From CAYZMH01 sp964479445 (GTDB lineage Bacteria > Bacteroidota > Bacteroidia > Bacteroidales > GCA-2748055), in assembly GCA_964479445.1 (NCBI GenBank), contig CAYZMH010000005.1, positions 1 to 64,000 of the forward strand: a stretch of DNA of 64,000 nucleotides. The letters run 5' to 3'. The position numbers and the translations under genes are program-made. The notes under the pieces are model-generated. The model did no database searches. It saw only the letters and a list, made by a program, of their open reading frames with translations, and was not told where the DNA came from. Below, piece after piece: positions 61,641 through 64,000 of the stretch (position 1 is its first letter; every line of letters begins with the position of its first letter).

Positions 61641-63674
61641 CTAATTTACCTGGGCCCCGTTTTCTGCTTCGGGGGAAGGCTCTACGAAACGGAGTTTACC
61701 GTCCGGGTTCTCCGACAGCAGTAACATGCCGCGTGACTCAATGCCCCGGATCTTACGGGGTGCCAGGTTAACCAGAACGCATACCTTCTTGCCCGGGAGC
61801 GCATTGGGTTCATAATATTCAGCAATGCCTGAAATGATGGTTCGCTGATCCAGTCCGGTATCCACCCGCATCCTGATCAGCTTTTTGGTTTTGGCCACTT
61901 TTTCAGCCTCCAGGATAGTGCCGACGCGAATATCCATCCCGGTGAAATCCTCGAAGGAAATCTCCTCTTTCTGATCAGCGACAGGCTTTTCTTCTTCCAC
62001 CGAAACCCGGGTGTTTTGCAGTTTATCCAATTGTTGCTGCACCTGCTCATCTTCTACCTTTTCAAAAAGGAGCGCTGCTTTATTTACCTGGTGCCCGCTC
62101 TCCAGCAGGTCGCTTTCCCCCACCTGTTTCCAGCGTGTCTCTCCGAAGTTGATAAACTCCCTGAGGCGCTGCATGGAGAAGGGTAGGAAGGGATCAAGCA
62201 GAATGGTGAGGTTGGCCGTGATCTGCATGGCGATGTTGAGAATGGTTTTTACGCGTTCTTCATCGGTTTTGATCAGTTTCCATGGTTCGGTGTCGGCCAG
62301 GTACTTGTTGCCGAGCCTGGCCAGATCCATGGCATATTTTACCGCCTCCCGGAACCGGAAGGCATCCAGGCTTTTCTCCACCGACCGGGCGATGGTTTCA
62401 ATGGAGGAGAGGGTTTCCCGGTCAAAATTGGTCAGCTCCTGACGGGCAGGAATTTTGCCATCAAAATACTTGTTGGTCAATACAATAGCCCGGTTCACAA
62501 AATTACCCAAAATAGCCACCAGTTCATGGTTATTGCGGTTCTGGAAATCTTTCCAGGTAAAGTCGTTGTCTTTGTTTTCCGGGGCGTTGGCGCAGAGAAC
62601 ATATCGCAGGACATCCTGCTTACCGGGAAAATCCTCCAGGTATTCATGGAGCCAGACTGCCCAGTTACGGGAGGTGGAGATCTTATCATTTTCCAGGTTC
62701 AGGAACTCATTGGCCGGTACGTTATCGGGCAGTATGTAGGATCCCTCCGCTTTCAGCATGGCGGGAAAAATAATGCAGTGAAATACGATGTTATCTTTCC
62801 CGATGAAGTGGATCAACCGGGTGTCGTCACTTTTCCAGTATTTCTCCCAATCGGGCGTAAGTTCCCGGGTTGCGGAGATGTAGCCGATCGGGGCGTCAAA
62901 CCATACATAGAGTACTTTACCTTCTGCATTTTCAAGGGGTACCGGCACTCCCCAGTCCAGGTCACGGCTGACTGCCCTTGGCTGAAGCCCCTGGTCGAGC
63001 CACGACTTGCATTGTCCGTATACATTGGGCTTCCACTCCCTGTGTTCTTCCAGGATCCACTGGCGCAGCCAGGGCTCATACTGATCCAGGGGCAGGTACC
63101 AGTGCCTGGTCTCCTTCAGAACCGGTTTACTGCCGCTGATCGTGGAGGTGGGATTACCCAGTTCATTCGGACTGAGTGATGAGCCGCACTGTTCGCACTG
63201 GTCGCCGTAGGCTCCGGGATTGCTGCAATGCGGACAGGCACCGGTGATGTAGCGGTCGGCCAGGAATGCCCGGGCCTCCTGGTCGTAGTATTGTTCCGAT
63301 GTCTTTTCAATGAATTTTCCCTCGTCGTACAACTTCCTGAAGAACCCGGATGCCGTTTCATAGTGTGCTTTGTTGGAGGTGCGGGAGTAAATATCGAAGG
63401 TGATCCCGAATGATTCGAACGATCGTTTATTCATTTCGTGATAACGGTCAACGATATCCTGGGGAGAGACCCCTTCCTTACGGGCTTTCAGGGTGATGGG
63501 AACACCATGCTCATCGGATCCGCATATAGCGAGGACCTCCTTCTCCTGCAGGCGGAGATAACGGGTGTAAATATCGGAGGGAACATAAACGCCTGCCAGG
63601 TGACCCAGGTGGATCGGACCGTTGGCATAGGGCAGGGCAGAGGTGATCAGGTAGCGTTTGTACTCTTTCTTCAT
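61641..63674 (-). CDS. metG: Methionyl-tRNA synthetase
   Basis: A 677-residue class I synthetase that charges both initiator and elongator tRNA-Met. The HIGH motif is in PYANGPIHLGHLAG (residues 15-28), the zinc-binding knuckle is CPHCSNPGAYGDQCEQCG, and the KMSKS-like loop is KISTSRNW. A C-terminal EMAP/Trbp-like tRNA-binding domain (from about residue 570) starts with DFTGMDIRVGTILEAEKVAK. The length is usual for Bacteroidota MetG. A perfect promoter element lies 29 bases upstream. Confidence 0.97.
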   Translation of the reverse strand: MKKEYKRYLITSALPYANGPIHLGHLAGVYVPSDIYTRYLRLQEKEVLAICGSDEHGVPITLKARKEGVSPQDIVDRYHEMNKRSFESFGITFDIYSRTSNKAHYETASGFFRKLYDEGKFIEKTSEQYYDQEARAFLADRYITGACPHCSNPGAYGDQCEQCGSSLSPNELGNPTSTISGSKPVLKETRHWYLPLDQYEPWLRQWILEEHREWKPNVYGQCKSWLDQGLQPRAVSRDLDWGVPVPLENAEGKVLYVWFDAPIGYISATRELTPDWEKYWKSDDTRLIHFIGKDNIVFHCIIFPAMLKAEGSYILPDNVPANEFLNLENDKISTSRNWAVWLHEYLEDFPGKQDVLRYVLCANAPENKDNDFTWKDFQNRNNHELVAILGNFVNRAIVLTNKYFDGKIPARQELTNFDRETLSSIETIARSVEKSLDAFRFREAVKYAMDLARLGNKYLADTEPWKLIKTDEERVKTILNIAMQITANLTILLDPFLPFSMQRLREFINFGETRWKQVGESDLLESGHQVNKAALLFEKVEDEQVQQQLDKLQNTRVSVEEEKPVADQKEEISFEDFTGMDIRVGTILEAEKVAKTKKLIRMRVDTGLDQRTIISGIAEYYEPNALPGKKVCVLVNLAPRKIRGIESRGMLLLSENPDGKLRFVEPSPEAENGAQVN

Positions 63675-63703
63675 GCGTTGTGGGTTTCATGATGGAACAG
63701 GTG

Positions 63704-63711
63704 CAAAGATA
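63704..63711 (-). promoter_or_regulatory. -7 element for metG
   Basis: TATCTTTG on the minus strand fits TAnnTTTG and ends 29 bases before the metG ATG. Confidence 0.6.
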
Positions 63712-63909
63712 CACATTAATCCTTTTTTGAAAATCTTCTTTAATACGTCCCGCACTTCCCCGGTGGGTTCCCGGGAGGCTGGAGTTGGCTGAATGGTCAA
63801 CAGGGGGCGTTACCAGCTGTGTATGAAATTAACTGTCTGTAAGTAAACCAATTCACAGGACATTGATTGGTCCTCTCGGTAAAGCTTTGTACCTTGCAAA
63901 AAAAAGCCC

Positions 63910-64000
63910 ATGGTAACACCTCTTCCCCTGGAATCCGGAAATACCATCGGAATAGTCGCACCGGCCCGTTCCATTGAGATGAAAGAGTTACGCGCATTCA
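63910..64000 (+). CDS. LD-carboxypeptidase (peptidase S66), 5' fragment
   Basis: Only 30 codons are visible before the right edge. The sequence GNTIGIVAPARSIEMKELRA matches the N-terminus of LD-carboxypeptidases (LdcA, muramoyltetrapeptide carboxypeptidase), which trim the tetrapeptide during peptidoglycan recycling. The catalytic Ser, Glu and His lie outside the window. A possible promoter (TTG at 63867-63869 and TACCTTGC at 63890) precedes it. Confidence 0.7.
   Translation, partial: MVTPLPLESGNTIGIVAPARSIEMKELRAF

Noticed and set aside
1..64000. CRISPR arrays, tRNA or rRNA genes, insertion sequences, prophage or plasmid genes
   Set aside because: Read across both strands, nothing showed repeat-spacer structure, cloverleaf or conserved rRNA sequence, transposase or integrase motifs. 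Short RNA genes cannot be fully excluded without a covariance-model search.

Overview
This window is chromosomal DNA from a member of the phylum Bacteroidota, most likely order Bacteroidales or a close relative. The evidence is a complete type IX secretion (gliding/Por) core operon, Bacteroidota-restricted families (DUF4270, DUF5723, an SprB-repeat protein, a bacterial HU-CCDC81 plus SPOR protein), a fused SecDF, and repeated TAnnTTTG promoter elements in place of the usual -10 box. A run of ten Ns inside a gene suggests a scaffolded draft or metagenome assembly. No rRNA, tRNA, CRISPR array, transposase, integrase or phage gene was recognised. Almost everything looks like ordinary core genome in good coding condition.

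Layout. 1-3.2 kb (minus): 5' part of a secreted SprB-repeat protein, then an rbfA / methyltransferase / LolC-E-like permease operon. 3.4-6.7 kb (plus): trpS, a UbiA-type prenyltransferase split by the assembly gap, a decayed-looking AT-rich spacer and a small lipoprotein. 6.7-11.3 kb (minus): a divergent GH2 glycoside hydrolase, a lipoprotein and a cytidylate-kinase-like protein. 11.5-17.9 kb (plus): mdh, secDF, a tatA-like gene, a Ca2+/Na+ antiporter and a LolD-like ATPase. 17.9-21.7 kb: a TIGR02757 protein, trmN6, a saccharopine dehydrogenase-like enzyme and ung. 22-27.9 kb (plus): a three-gene envelope operon of unknown function (large anchored protein with a propeller-like C-terminus, lipoprotein, DUF5723 protein). 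28-31.3 kb: mobA, mlaF, mlaE (minus) and manC (plus). 31.3-37.2 kb (minus): porP/sprF, gldK, gldL, gldM and gldN. 37.4-40.9 kb (minus): an arginase-fold protein that has lost its metal ligands, and topA. 41-43.4 kb (plus): a class A penicillin-binding protein. 43.4-49.8 kb (minus): panC, panD, a flippase-like membrane protein, rfaE2, radA, a small unknown and a fused dipeptide-type ABC ATPase. 50-54 kb (plus): a truncated starch-synthase-like protein, a DUF4270 lipoprotein and glmS. 54-60.2 kb (minus): a nucleotide-sugar operon. 60.4-64 kb: an HU-SPOR protein, metG and the start of an LD-carboxypeptidase.

How the genes work together. Much of the window serves the cell envelope: protein export (SecDF, TatA), outer-membrane lipid and lipoprotein traffic (LolC/E- and LolD-like, MlaE/F), peptidoglycan synthesis and recycling (PBP1a, LdcA, GlmS), the T9SS core, and surface polysaccharide precursors (ManC, RfaE2, GalE, RfbB and a Wbp-type route toward a diacetamido-uronic acid sugar). 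The rest is translation (trpS, metG, rbfA, trmN6), DNA maintenance (topA, radA, ung) and central or cofactor metabolism (mdh, panCD).

Points most worth following: the arginase-fold probable pseudoenzyme beside the T9SS operon; the starch-synthase-like protein without its catalytic loop or C-terminal half; the uncharacterised three-gene envelope operon; promoter elements placed only 4-6 bases before three start codons; and a prenyltransferase gene that becomes intact if a 56-base gap artefact is removed.
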